Shown: positions 1 through 10,323, numbered from the stretch's first letter. The stretch is DNA of 64,000 bases from Pycnococcus provasolii (GCA_049487715.1 CP150548.1:1-64000), one strand, 5' to 3'. Made by a program: numbers and translations. The notes: generated by a model from the sequence alone, not told the origin.

Positions 1-179
1 CCTAACCCTAACCCTAACCCTAACCCTAACCCTAACCCTAACCCTAACCCTAACCCTAACCCTAACCCTAACCCTAACCCTAACCCTAACCCTAACCCTA
101 ACCCTAACCCTAACCCTAACCCTAACCCTAACCCTAACCCTAACCCTAACCCTAACCCTAACCCTAACCCTAACCCTAA
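1..179. repeat. Telomere, CCCTAA array
   Basis: About 30 uninterrupted copies of CCCTAA read left to right, so the G-rich strand TTAGGG runs out toward base 1. This is the expected orientation for a left chromosome end, and the window therefore starts at or inside the telomere. The unit is six bases, not the seven-base TTTAGGG of land plants. Confidence 0.98.
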
Positions 180-242
180 TTGTAACCCTAATTGTAACCC
201 TAATTGTAACCCTAATTGTAACCCTAATTGTAACCCTAATTG
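174..242. repeat. Degenerate telomere 12-mer array
   Basis: Directly inside the canonical telomere, the unit CCCTAATTGTAA repeats about five times without mismatch and ends with a partial copy. Each 12-mer is one canonical CCCTAA followed by one variant TTGTAA. The regular alternation suggests the pair was amplified as a dimer. Confidence 0.95.
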
Positions 243-419
243 CCAGGCTGGCAGTTTGACCCACATGTTGAAAAAAAAATTTCGCCTCCGGTATGCGGAC
301 GACCGTCGGCCAGCGTCGTGCAGAACGAAGCCAATAACAACAGCCATTTTTTCACCCGCCGTTTCCGGCGATATCTTGTCATATCACCAAGTAGCGCGGT
401 AATGTTATGTTGTTAAAAG

Positions 420-1263
420 TTATGGCCGCAATTGTGCGAATCCGACGGCAGCCTCGACGACGTGCTCCTCAAAGCACTTGATGTTGCCTTCTTCGTCGAG
501 AGTGCAAGAACCTCCGAGGCGAAAGTTCACCGCGAGTCGGTGCCTTGTCGTTTTCGACTCTCGAGCGGGAAGCACCGCATGGTTGCACCGCCGTGCGCGC
601 CCGTGTACAATCCACATGTCGCCGGAGAACACGGTGAGCTTCCATTGGTCCCTCTCGAAAGAAATGAGGTCGCCGAAGTTGACGCCGTACAACTTCTCTG
701 GAATCTTGATTCCCTCAGACACCGGAAGGCCCGGATATGCAGCCCGCAACTCCACCTTGTCGGTGAATAGAGTGTGCTCACCGTTCTCATCCAAAGCATC
801 GACGTACACGAGAGCGGGTGCGCCAATGCCGATGGTCGTTAACGCGAGGCACAAACTTCATGTGGTTCTTTGCCGCCTTGCCGAAGGAGTTTTCCGGGTC
901 GTACACGTGTACCGACTTTGTCGTGGTGATGAGGCCATCGATGAAGACGCGGTCGTTGTTCTTGATGATGTTGGCGATGGCCGCGTCGATTTTCTTCCGC
1001 GGTTGCGATTTGCGCGAGAAGGCAAGGATGAAGCCAATGCCTCTCTGCTTCAAAATCGCGCCAATGGTCTCGGACGGCCAATGGTTACCCGGAACCCAAG
1101 TGGAACCTTTGTACGCGTTGTACTTAGACGTTGCATAGAGGTCCATCGCATCGGCCGCTTCTTTCTCGCTCGGAAATACATCCGGAAGGAGTCGCGATAA
1201 CGCAACCGCGTCAAAATCGCCGCGATGGTGTCGAGTGGCCAACAATGGCTGCGCTCCTTCCAT
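420..1263 (-). pseudogene. Subtelomeric ORF pair, frameshifted; possible 2OG-oxygenase-like C-terminus
   Basis: Two minus-strand open frames overlap at 787-854. The upstream frame (first ATG at 1263; open back to about 1320) runs into the overlap, and the downstream frame, which has no ATG of its own, continues to the stop at 420. Together they give roughly 290 residues, so a single-base frameshift near 850, or an intron I could not place, is likely. The C-terminal part has GDMWIVHG, then NHAVLP, then a basic RHRLAVNFRLG stretch; this spacing recalls the metal and 2-oxoglutarate binding half of TET/JBP-like dioxygenases, but that is a weak guess. It is the first gene-like sequence inside the telomere. 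It could equally be a live two-exon gene. Confidence 0.35.
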
Positions 1264-1589
1264 GTCTTGCAGTGTTGTTGCCGCATTTTGCAATTCCTCT
1301 GCAAGCTTTCCCGCACGCTACTTTGCCTCGTGAAGCTCGCTTACAGCGCTTTCTAGTCGACGCGCCGCGAGTTTAGCTTGGAGGACCGCCTGACCGCTCA
1401 AAAAGGGCCCAAGCTTCTGAGTGCACCGTGATCGCCACCATTTCCTTGTCGACCCGGGCCCGGGCCCGGACCCGTCCCGGGCCCGATACACGTGACACAT
1501 TCTACGATGCATCCCCGTGCGCAATGACCTAACCCTAGTTGTGGCCTGTTGGAGCCGCGCGTCTTTTCATATTTTCATTCATAACCACA
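1264..1589. other. Intergenic region with GGGCCC-rich palindromes
   Basis: No gene seen. Bases 1450-1490 are a dense run of overlapping CCCGGGCCC palindromes, and a single telomere-like CCTAACCCTA sits at 1529-1538, about 50 bases before the next start codon. It presumably carries the promoter of the PCI-domain gene. Confidence 0.5.
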
Positions 1590-2807
1590 ATGGCGTTCGT
1601 GCGCTCGTGCCTGAGAAGCCTGCACGGCGGAGACGGAGTCGCGCTCGCGTCCCTCCTCCGCCTCGACGACGATGCTCTGAGCTCGTGGGCGGCGGCACCT
1701 GCGCTTGCACCGCACGCCTTTTCGCAAGCGGGGGAGCAGGCGTCTCTGTTCTTAGCCGCACACGCAACAGCCGCGACTCTTGCCGCATCGGGCGCATGGC
1801 CCGAAGCGTACGACACCTTCGCAGCTGAAGGCGTGCAACCGTTCGTCAGATGGTTTCGAGAGCAGGATGACGCGGGCGTTGCCGTGCCCGTTATGCAGCA
1901 GATTGCCACAAATCTGTACGACCTCGCTAGCAAGGCGGAGAAGGCGAGCGGGTCCATGGCGGCGGCGGCGGAGGACAGCAGGCTCAGTAACGCGGGAATG
2001 AAGCTGCAGAGCTGCTTCAGCGAGGCGTTCAATCCTAAAAAGGACAAGGACAAGAAGATGGCGTGCCTGAGCATAGTCATCGCCATGTTTCGCCTGTACT
2101 TCTCCATCAACACCCTGCATCTCACAAGGAACCTCGTCAACTCCATGTCGGCGCGCAACGCTCCGGACTTCGATTCCTTCCCCGCGTCACAGCGCGCAAC
2201 GTACCGCTACTACACTGGTCGGCTTCTCGTCTTCGAGGACAGGTTCGCCGAGGCTGAGGAGCACCTCGCCTACGCGCTCAGGCACACGCCGCGAGCGTCG
2301 CACTCAGCCGTGGCACTCCGCAATCGCCGACGCGTTCTCGCGTACCTGATACCCGTGCGCATGCTGCTTGGACGAATGCCCAGCGATGAGCTTCTTCGAA
2401 TGCATGGCATGGACAACACATTTGGGCCCGTAAAGAGAGCATGTGTGACAGGCGACCTTCGCGCTTTTAACGACGTCATGGAGGCGACGACGGTAAGCCA
2501 CATTCAGCTAGGCACCTTCTTGCTCATGGAGAGGTTGAGGCAATTTGTGCTTCGTACGCTGCTAAAGCGTGTGCATCTCGTCACGCAGCCTACTTTGCCC
2601 CCGACGAATTTTCAGCTCGACTTGCACCAATTCCAGCGGGCGCTGGCAATGTGCGCGTCGAGCGACGAAGACGCGCCGGACATTGAGGAGGCTGAGTGCC
2701 TGGTGGTGACGTTGATCTACCGCAAGGCTGTTAAGGGATACATTAGCCACAAGCTGCGCAAGCTCGTGCTGTCCAAAAAGGACGCGTTTCCCAGCCAGTG
2801 GTCGTGA
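1590..2807 (+). CDS. PCID2: PCI-domain protein, PCID2/Thp1-like (TREX-2)
   Basis: Single-exon gene of 405 residues from the ATG at 1590 (context ACAATGG); the frame is open upstream but that segment looks like leader. The middle has the alpha-helical repeats typical of PCI proteins, with an RYYTGRL stretch and a YALRHTP segment, and the C-terminus carries an IYRKAVKGYISH / LVLSKKDAFP block characteristic of the PCID2/Thp1/CSN12 group. Thp1/PCID2 is a TREX-2 subunit that couples transcription to mRNA export at the nuclear pore. CSN12-like signalosome association is the alternative because the two are paralogues. A copy of the dispersed 3'-flank repeat begins about 25 bases after the stop. Confidence 0.8.
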   Translation: MAFVRSCLRSLHGGDGVALASLLRLDDDALSSWAAAPALAPHAFSQAGEQASLFLAAHATAATLAASGAWPEAYDTFAAEGVQPFVRWFREQDDAGVAVPVMQQIATNLYDLASKAEKASGSMAAAAEDSRLSNAGMKLQSCFSEAFNPKKDKDKKMACLSIVIAMFRLYFSINTLHLTRNLVNSMSARNAPDFDSFPASQRATYRYYTGRLLVFEDRFAEAEEHLAYALRHTPRASHSAVALRNRRRVLAYLIPVRMLLGRMPSDELLRMHGMDNTFGPVKRACVTGDLRAFNDVMEATTVSHIQLGTFLLMERLRQFVLRTLLKRVHLVTQPTLPPTNFQLDLHQFQRALAMCASSDEDAPDIEEAECLVVTLIYRKAVKGYISHKLRKLVLSKKDAFPSQWS

Positions 2808-2832
2808 TGTCTCTTTTCAACAAAAAATGCAA

Positions 2833-2910
2833 GGATCGCTCATTCAGTAATGGAATGTACTTTTACTTTTGTCCAGTGGTCGTCCATTCACACCATTCAT
2901 TCAGTGGCGC
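2833..2910 (+). repeat. Dispersed 3'-flank repeat, copy A
   Basis: Contains GCTCATTCAGTAATGGAATG, then GTGGTCGTCCATTCACACC, shared with four other loci in this window. It lies just downstream of the PCI-gene stop in the same orientation as that gene. CATTC and GAATG at its start could pair as a small hairpin. Confidence 0.75.
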
Positions 2911-3035
2911 TAGTTAGCCCCGCATGCGCGCTTGCTGTCGTCGTCGTCCAATCATCAATTGACATTAAAAAAAGACAAAAAGCGCCCAAAATTTCAAACT
3001 CAAAAGATTTTGTTACATGCTGTCATTACAGCTAG

Positions 3036-6000
3036 TTAAGAATTTACAGATGTTGCCGTTACCCCTGGCGGCGGAGGCGGTCGGCTCTCTGGTGTAGCTT
3101 CTTCCTTTACAGATGTTGCCGTTCCCCCTGGCGGCGGAGGCGGTCGGCTCTCTGGTGTAGCTTCTTCCTCGGAGGTGCCCACGGCTTCCTCGCCGTCGTG
3201 GCTTGTTGCGGGATGAGGAGAATGGAAAGGACGGCCATCAGAGGGGTGAGGATGAAGATGAGAATGAGTTGGTGGATGCGGTGGAATGCCAGCGGAAGCA
3301 GATGGCGCAGCCCCCCAGGCAGCTGAAGGAGCGGGTCCTGCTGTTGCAGAAGGCGGGCCGCCCATCGACACCCACGGAGAATGCGGCGAGCCAGGCAAGG
3401 CTGCAGCGTACGCGGCTGTGCGAGCCTCAAGCGCGTAAATCGTCCGAAGCTGCTCACGACTTGCCGCCTCGAGCGTTTCCGCACGAAGCTCGGCTACCGT
3501 CACAGCCTCGCGGGCGGTCCTTTCCATCGACGAAACATCCTCGCGTGCTGCCGCCTTTACCTCAGAAAGGTCTTGCTCGTAGTGCCTCTCAAGTTCTGCA
3601 AGCCTTTCTTGGCTATCGTTGAGCTGTTCGCGAAGTGCATCCGAGGCGATCTGAAGCGCTTGCACGCGAGGGTCCTCCGCAGCCGTTGCTGGCTCCACCT
3701 TCGTTGATGCTGCAACATGCTCAGCCGCAGCTGCCGTTCCACCCGCCTCCCTCGCCTCAGCCACGAGTGCACGAACGCGCACCTCAAGCGGACCTTTCAC
3801 CGTGCGAAGTGCCACGAGTGCCTCTTCGCATGCGCTCGCAAGAACGTCGTCTTCCGCCGCGAGCTGCTGCACCATGACAGATCCCTGAGCTCCCACGACT
3901 GCGGGCATGTAGTCGCAAAGAACTGACACGACACCTTGCACTAAATTACGGTCCGCCTCAAGTTCAGCCACAAAAGCCTCCGCAAGTGCCTTGACAGCTT
4001 GCCAGCGGCTAGTTAAGGCTTTCGCCGCACTCTTCTCCGCGGCGTTGGCGCGTGATTCGCTTTCCGCCTTAGCAGCCCGGTGGCTTTCCGCTTCTGCAGA
4101 CATCGCAAGTGTCGCTGCGTTGGCATCCTCTAGCTCAGCTCGCACTTCATCCAGATCCGACAAGGCCTGCTGACGTTCATCTCTCGCGTCTCGCAGCTCA
4201 TCCTGCACCTCGCGCATTCGATCCTGCACGTCTCGCAGCTCTTGCTCCAGCTCGCGTATTCGCTCCTTCGCGTCGCGCATCTGCGATTCCGCGGCGGAAA
4301 CGCGTGCTGATGCGTCGTCTTCATAGTGCCTACGTGCGTCGTTCGCATCTCGCAGCTCTTGCTCAAGCTCGCGCATCCGTTCCTTCGCGTCACGCAACTG
4401 CGATTCCGCGGATGCAACGCGTGCTTTCGCGTCATCGTCAGAGCGATTTCGTTCGTCGCGCGCGACTCGCAGCTCATCCTGAGTCTTGCGAAGACGATCC
4501 TGCACATCTCGCAGATCGTCCTGCAGCTGCTGTCTCATTTGCGTCGTCGTTTCATCGTCGTCGCGTGTGCTTTTGCGCTCCTCCCGCGAACGCATCGCCA
4601 TTTCCATCAACTGCTCCTCAACGCGCGCTCGCGCCTGCTCCTCGGCAAGACGCGCATCATTCGCCAGCTTGAGCTGATGCTCGGTGCTGCCGCGCTGCTC
4701 TTCCGCGTCTTTCATTCGCTGATTTGCCACCTCAACGTCTCGCTGCGCATTGCGAAGCTTTTCGTCAATTGACGCAAGCTTCACTTCGGCATCGCGGCGT
4801 GCATCTGATTCTGCACGCGTCTTCGAAGCTTCTAAGCGAAGCGTTTCTTCCGCTTCGCTCTTCTGTCGCAACGCGAGCGTCTTTGCATCGTCAGCCTCTT
4901 CACGCCCTCTGGCTGCGTCTTTCTCGGCGGAAGCAAGGCGTTGCTCTAAATCGCCCACTTTCTCGTGAAACTCACTCTCTGCCCGCGAAAGGCGATAGCG
5001 AAGGTCCTCCTGCGCGCGATCAGCATCCTCCTGAGCAAATCGAGCCGTGCGCTCAAGGTCCAACTTGGTGGTTTGAAACGAGCGAGCCTCAGCAGAGAGC
5101 TCTTCATTTCTCGACTCGCACAATGCAAGCTTTTCAGCAATTTCATCGCGTCGCTCTTCATTTCTCGATTCACACAATGCAAGCTTTGCGGCAATTTCAT
5201 CGCGTCTTGTCTCTACTTCCGAGAATCTGCGCTCCATCTCGGCGAGATCCGACGTTAGACGCCTGTTCTCGCTCTCCACCTTTCCTAGCTGATCTTGAAG
5301 ATCATTGCTCTTCTCCGTCGCAGCGTTCTGGGCAACAAGAGCACGCTCCGACGTCGCCGTCATCACCTCCACCTTTTCGGACGCCTCGACATTCGCAAGC
5401 TGCTGCTCGCGCAGCTGGTCTCGAAGTCGGCCAACTTCCGCAGCGGTCGAGCTCAGGCCGGCTCGTGCCCTGATCACCTGCGACACAAGAATATCCGACG
5501 AACCGCCGATTTCGCCGTAACCGTCGCGCACGATTGCCGTGGCGGCAAGTTTTTCAACATCCACCTGCTTGCGTCTTAGCGCGCGCACCTCCGCCTCCTC
5601 GAGAGACAGGGCCGCCTCTACCCCGGCACCGCGCCTTAACGTTGCGCCGTCCACCTGCCCCTCCTTGTCGGAGCTTGCAGAAAGTTCAGAAACGGCTTGT
5701 TCGAGCGCTGTCTGCGTGTTCGCGAGCGCCAACTCAAGGCCTGTTAGCCGGCGATGCCACCTTTGCTGCTCATCCTTGGCGGTGCGCTCAAGGGTCCCAA
5801 CACGAGCCTCCGCAAGCCTTGCCCGGCGCTCGTTTCGACGCGAACCCGTGCGGCAAGCCTCGAGCGCATCTTCAGTCGCTCGAAGCTGCCCGTCACGCTT
5901 CGCAAGCTTCGCGCGCAAACGCTCTGTCTCCCTTCTCTCGTCTGTGATAGCCTCCTTTACCGCACGAGCTCCCGACACGTGCCGAACTGCCGGTGCCGCA

Positions 6001-6401
6001 TATTTCGTTTGACTGCCGCGGATCGCGCTCGATGATTCGCGAGCCGTCGTCGCACCTGTGGGCGTCTTCTGAGGTGCCATGCCGTTCGTCTGCACACTTG
6101 CGGCAAGCCCGAACCAAAGCTTCCGTCTCTGGCCATCAAGTTCGGCTTGCGTGGAGTACGGAGCGGGCGACACCTTGCCGATAGAAGGTGCAAGTGTGAT
6201 GTCGGACCCCGACGATGAGCTATTTTTGTCCTCGCCCTCGTTCTCGTCGCCAGTCACAGCTCCCGCTTCGTCGGATGAGCTCGCGTCGTCGTCGTCGTCG
6301 TCGCTGACGTTGCGCTGCCTGTGCGAGGGTTCGGATGGCATGAGCGCTTTGTCGTTGCGCGCAGCGTGTTCCGGCAATTCTTTTGGATGGCCTCCTCTCA
6401 C
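3036..6401 (-). CDS. Long coiled-coil protein, unknown function
   Basis: Single-exon ORF of 1121 residues. The N-terminus is acidic and Ser/Asp rich. Residues of roughly 150 to 1000 are almost wholly heptad-like, rich in E, R, A, D, Q and L, which indicates a very long coiled coil. It contains internal duplications, including a tandem DEIA(A/E)KLALCESRNEE pair and repeated RELEQELRD units. The C-terminus is Pro/Ser/His rich and ends in two copies of a 21-residue repeat with PESRPPPPPG. Such proteins include cytoskeletal, centrosomal and Golgi tethers; nothing here selects one. The ATG at 6401 is used, but a second Met 20 residues on is possible. Confidence 0.8.
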   Translation of the reverse strand: MRGGHPKELPEHAARNDKALMPSEPSHRQRNVSDDDDDDASSSDEAGAVTGDENEGEDKNSSSSGSDITLAPSIGKVSPAPYSTQAELDGQRRKLWFGLAASVQTNGMAPQKTPTGATTARESSSAIRGSQTKYAAPAVRHVSGARAVKEAITDERRETERLRAKLAKRDGQLRATEDALEACRTGSRRNERRARLAEARVGTLERTAKDEQQRWHRRLTGLELALANTQTALEQAVSELSASSDKEGQVDGATLRRGAGVEAALSLEEAEVRALRRKQVDVEKLAATAIVRDGYGEIGGSSDILVSQVIRARAGLSSTAAEVGRLRDQLREQQLANVEASEKVEVMTATSERALVAQNAATEKSNDLQDQLGKVESENRRLTSDLAEMERRFSEVETRRDEIAAKLALCESRNEERRDEIAEKLALCESRNEELSAEARSFQTTKLDLERTARFAQEDADRAQEDLRYRLSRAESEFHEKVGDLEQRLASAEKDAARGREEADDAKTLALRQKSEAEETLRLEASKTRAESDARRDAEVKLASIDEKLRNAQRDVEVANQRMKDAEEQRGSTEHQLKLANDARLAEEQARARVEEQLMEMAMRSREERKSTRDDDETTTQMRQQLQDDLRDVQDRLRKTQDELRVARDERNRSDDDAKARVASAESQLRDAKERMRELEQELRDANDARRHYEDDASARVSAAESQMRDAKERIRELEQELRDVQDRMREVQDELRDARDERQQALSDLDEVRAELEDANAATLAMSAEAESHRAAKAESESRANAAEKSAAKALTSRWQAVKALAEAFVAELEADRNLVQGVVSVLCDYMPAVVGAQGSVMVQQLAAEDDVLASACEEALVALRTVKGPLEVRVRALVAEAREAGGTAAAAEHVAASTKVEPATAAEDPRVQALQIASDALREQLNDSQERLAELERHYEQDLSEVKAAAREDVSSMERTAREAVTVAELRAETLEAASREQLRTIYALEARTAAYAAALPGSPHSPWVSMGGPPSATAGPAPSAAWGAAPSASAGIPPHPPTHSHLHPHPSDGRPFHSPHPATSHDGEEAVGTSEEEATPESRPPPPPGGTATSVKEEATPESRPPPPPGVTATSVNS
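3043..3168. repeat. Two tandem 63-bp coding repeats
   Basis: Two near-identical 63-bp units encode the last 42 residues of the long coiled-coil protein (21 residues each, core PESRPPPPPG). The period is a multiple of three, so copy-number change would keep the frame. Confidence 0.9.
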
Positions 6402-6641
6402 CCGTTATTTCTAGAGGTGGTTTTGGATGTCGTTCGGCGAACCACCTCGTGCTTGTGCTACTCTGCTACTCTCCCTCTGCTTGTATTCGCTTCTTGTCGC
6501 CCTGGTCGGTCGGGGTCGGGGTCGGGAACATTCCCCAAAAAAACCTCCCTTCTCCGGCGCTCCCCGGCGCCCGAACTACTACGAACCCTCCACGTCGGCG
6601 GTTCACAAATCATCGAGTAACGCCACCTCAAAACCATTCGC

Positions 6642-7616
6642 ATGTTCAGCCGGGCGAACGCCAGAGTGGCGGCGCTGCTCAGGCAGCTGAACGGCACGGG
6701 CGCGGCTTGCACGGCAATAGGACACAAAGTCGCCTGCAACGCCACATCTGCGTCGTCGACTCCACCAGCGCAAGGTCTGCTGCACGGCCGTGTCGCCATC
6801 ATCACGGGCAGTGGTGCAGGCATTGGGGAGGCTGCGGCAAAGCTTTTCGCACGCGAAGGCGCATACGTCGTAGTCACAGATCTCGATCGAGCCAAGTGCC
6901 TTGCTGTAACCGAGTCGATCAACAGCGAGCACACGCACTCGGTACCACCGCGTGCGCTCGCAGTTCCTGGAGACGTCACGGACGAAGCTTTTCCAGCCGA
7001 GCTCGTTCGAAGGACGATTGAGCGCTACGGTGGCGTGGACATCCTCGTGAATAATGCGGGCTACACATGGGACAGCGTGATTCACAAGACATCCAAGAAG
7101 CAGTGGGACGCAATGCTGCTTGTGCACTGCACCGCGCCGTTTCGTCTTCTGCAGGCTGTTGAGCCTCACATGCGTGGAGCGGCTAAGATCGAGCTCGAGA
7201 GCGGCAGGAAGCCGCGCCCACGAGTCGTCATCAACGTTTCCTCAACGAGCGGAATCCACGGAAATGCGGGGCAGGCAAACTATGCAACAGCTAAAATGGG
7301 CGTGCTCGGTCTCACGAAGACCGTGGCGAAGGAGTGGGGTGCATTCAACGTGCGGTGCTGCTGCATCGCCTTTGGATACGTACAAACGCGTCTCACGGCG
7401 AAGCGCGACAAAGAAAGCATCAGTCTTGGTGACGGTACGCGCGTGCCGCTGGGTATACCTGGCATGAATTTTGAGGACGTGGCAAAGACAACCGTGCCCC
7501 TTCAGCGCATGGGAACTGTGGAGGAGGCTGCGGGATCAATGCTCATGTTGGCAAGCGATCACGCAGGCTACATCAACGGTATCTGCCTAGAGGTGACTGG
7601 TGGACTAGGCATTTGA
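6642..7616 (+). CDS. Short-chain dehydrogenase, 3-oxoacyl-ACP reductase-like
   Basis: Single-exon protein of 324 residues. A basic, Ala/Ser-rich N-terminus of about 45 residues looks like an organelle targeting sequence. Then comes a complete classical SDR fold: the dinucleotide motif TGSGAGIG near residue 56, NNAG near 136, catalytic Ser in NVSSTSG, and YATAK near 213. The C-terminal EVTGGLGI is typical of FabG-like reductases. It should reduce a carbonyl with NAD(P)H. FabG of fatty-acid synthesis is a reasonable guess, but the insertion around residues 240-265 differs from canonical FabG, so the substrate is open. Confidence 0.85.
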   Translation: MFSRANARVAALLRQLNGTGAACTAIGHKVACNATSASSTPPAQGLLHGRVAIITGSGAGIGEAAAKLFAREGAYVVVTDLDRAKCLAVTESINSEHTHSVPPRALAVPGDVTDEAFPAELVRRTIERYGGVDILVNNAGYTWDSVIHKTSKKQWDAMLLVHCTAPFRLLQAVEPHMRGAAKIELESGRKPRPRVVINVSSTSGIHGNAGQANYATAKMGVLGLTKTVAKEWGAFNVRCCCIAFGYVQTRLTAKRDKESISLGDGTRVPLGIPGMNFEDVAKTTVPLQRMGTVEEAAGSMLMLASDHAGYINGICLEVTGGLGI

Positions 7617-8052
7617 AGAAATGTAGTAAAGAAAAATTTTCTAAGATTGCTCATTCAGTAATGACACAGTGGGTTAACTTCGTTGAACGGTCGTCCACTC
7701 ACACCATTCACGTTCACAATTCAGCCCATTCAGCAGCGCGTTTTTGCACATACATGGCGCCTGTGATGGCGAAGCTACTATCAGGCTGTTTTTCGCTCGC
7801 ATTCGGCGTGAGAGCTTCACTTGGCGACTTGTTGTCCGTTGTCGTCGTCTCCATTGCCACCTACCGTGCATCTACTGTACACGATGGATCAAGAGTCACG
7901 TTTACTCCTCTACCTAGAAGTATTGCAAGGAGTTCAATTTGTGGGAAAAGAGAGAGGTGTCTTGGAGTTGAGGCTTGACAATCATAAGATTCAAGTAAAT
8001 ATGAAAATTCTTTTTAAATAACAATCGTTGTTGACGTGATGTATACGCCTAT
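7617..8052. other. Convergent intergenic region, mostly non-coding
   Basis: Lies between two convergent genes. It contains dispersed repeat copy B (7642-7740) and an AT-richer stretch at 7975-8030. I see no coding signal in the rest. Confidence 0.6.
7642..7740 (+). repeat. Dispersed 3'-flank repeat, copy B
   Basis: Matches the other copies from GATTGCTCATTCAGTAATG through ACGGTCGTCCACTCACACC to CCCATTCAGCAGCGCG and a following T run. It begins about 25 bases after the SDR stop and is in the gene's sense orientation. Confidence 0.8.
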
Positions 8053-9972
8053 TTATCGATGTTGCTTAGACGACCCTGCTAGATAGCCTTCCACACGATC
8101 TTGGAGTGCGCGAAGACTGCGCGACTTTGCCTTGAGAACCTCCCGAAGTGACGCTGCATAGCTCGGTCCATCCAACGCTTCCAACGGCGCGTCATCAACG
8201 CCCTGGAGGAGCACCATCTCCTGCTGCATAAAACTCATCAGCTCGTCAACGTGCCGTCTGTGCGCCGCCACAAGCTCCTCGGCAGGCGGGGCGGCGGAAG
8301 CCGTTTCTGCGATCGCGTGTGAGCCGATGCGCGAAATTGACCCGTTCACGTCGCTGCGCTCCCGCGCGCCATTCGCGAGTGATGCCGTCGCCGCGTCTTG
8401 CCATTTGTGCACGACGCGGGCAACGCGAGGACGGCTGCTGGTGGGACGTTCAGTGCCATCTCCTGCAGATCCATCGCGCTCGCCAAGCTCGCGTACGCGG
8501 TCCGCGTAGCGTAACGTGTTGAGTGTGTGCTCACAGCTTCCATCGCCGGGGCTCACCGCGGCAATCATCACCGTGCGGCTATTCCCGACGAAGCTATCGC
8601 GCAGCGCCTCGGTGAGCTTTGAGCCGCGGAAAGGAACGTGGCCCTTCTTGTGGTCAAGCGCACGAATGCACTCTTTCAGCGCAAGAAGGCTTCGGTTAAT
8701 CTCAGCGCCCTCCATGCGAGTCTGCACGTCGTTGTCGGACGTATCCTTACCTCTCTCGGAACCCGCGAGGTCGATGAACGCGACGCTGCCAACCACCTCG
8801 TCGCTGCGAAGGTGGCGTTCGTCAACGAGGCAACCGCTCTGCGACTTGCCCCGACTTGCAACCGCCGCAGCTCCGCTACCATTTGATGCGCGAAGGCACA
8901 TGCTCAGCACGCCGTGACTTCTACTCGAGTCCGCGTTGGCACCCGTTGAGCCGGTGGACCTCGCCGATGCGCCTCGGTCAATCAGCTTACAGAAATGGTC
9001 GTAGCTCTGCAGCTGAGCTTCGCGAAGTCCGACGATCTTCACATTCTTCTTGCCATCCTCCCGCATCGGGCACAAGTTGCGCTCGTTGAGAAGGTCGAAC
9101 ACCTTTCCGCCGTATATCTCGTAGTACGAGCACCAGACGTCGACGCCCTGCGGAATACGGCTCAGCAAGCTCTGGCAAGCGCGCAGCGGGATGGGAGTCA
9201 TCGTATACGTCTTGCCGCTTCCAGTTTGCCCGTACGCGAACACCGTAGCGCGGCAGCCAGTCAGGATAGCTGGTATCAGCGGCTCCACCGCGTCCTCGTA
9301 CACCTCGTCGTTGCTTACGTTGACGTCGAAAACGCCGTCGAAGGAGAACGTGTGCAGCTCGGTGACCTTTGTGAGGTCAACCTTCACACGTGGCGCGTGA
9401 ACAACGAGCTCGCTGCTCTGCTCATCCACCTGCAGGATATCCGCTTCGCCACGAGCCCTTTCCTTCCCGTTCAGAGGTCGCTTGCGAACGAGTACGCGTA
9501 TCCGGCTCTGCGAGGACGCGGAAACGGCGGAATTTCCGTTCCGCGGCCAGTAGCCATTAGTCTCCTCGGTCAAGTCGAAGGCAACGGGCGGATCCTCATA
9601 GCCATCGTCGCCCTCAAGCTCGAAGTTGAAGTCTGAACCTTCGCCGAATCCTTCAGTGAGATCCACAAGTGCAGACTCGCCACCTGGAGGAAGTGGCTTG
9701 CCATCCTGAGCGCCTTCCACAGAGTTTGTCTGCCTGTTTTCGTCCTCAGTCTCCACGCGAGGTCGACTGCCGCTGAAAGCGCGTCTTGTTATCACGTGCG
9801 TTTCATTTTTGTTTCGTTTTGGTGGGAAAGATAAATTCGTGTTTGCGTGAGTTTCAACTGTTGAGGTTTAAGGTTCCCTCCCACATGCAGCGCGCTTCGA
9901 CTTGACTTACCTGAGCCGGCTCAGTCCAGACTCGCGTACACTTTCAGGCCGCCGCTTCGGCGTTGACGGCAT
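8053..9972 (-). CDS. Kinesin-13 motor protein
   Basis: Two exons: 9972-9911 and 9784-8053, with a 126-bp intron. The long frame has no ATG at its 5' end. Upstream, an ATG exon ending AG|GTAAGT and an acceptor AACAAG join in matching phase, giving 597 residues. The motor core holds VRKRPL, P-loop AYGQTGSGKTYT (about residue 204), NADSSRSH, DLAGSERG and the neck-proximal TLRYADRVREL. VRKRPLN and KVDLTKVTELHTFSFD are kinesin-13 family signatures, so it is expected to depolymerise microtubule ends rather than walk; family members act at spindles and in flagellar length control. A short helical tail follows. Confidence 0.92.
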
Positions 9973-10323
9973 GATGGTATGATGTGAGTTGGCGCGCTGT
10001 GCCGCGGGGTGGCAGGTGAAGGTGGCAGGTGGCAAAGGGCAGGAACCTTACAGAGGGTGCTTTTGAACCAGGCGCGGAAGGGAAGGGAAACTGGAACGGA
10101 AGGGAAGGGAAGGGAAGGGAAGGGCGCCAGGAGGAGTCAACTCAACAATGATGGGCGGGGAAAGCAAAGACCCTTCCGCATTCGCTTGGCCTGATCACCG
10201 TTTCTATTCCGATTTTTTGCAAACAACACTGTTGAGCCACCGACAGGCCGAGGGTTTGAAAAACGCGGGGGGTCAAAAAGCTCAAAACCTCAAAAAAATC
10301 GTCTCAGGTCTCATCATCAGCTT
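9973..10323. other. Intergenic region with AAGGG microsatellite
   Basis: Region between the start of the kinesin gene and the end of the next minus-strand gene. Bases 10078-10124 are a run of GGAAG/GGGAA pentamers. No ORF here looks coding. Confidence 0.6.

Noticed and set aside
10078-10124. Short pentamer array considered as a CRISPR-like or satellite repeat
   Set aside because: It is a simple AAGGG microsatellite without spacers; the organism is eukaryotic.
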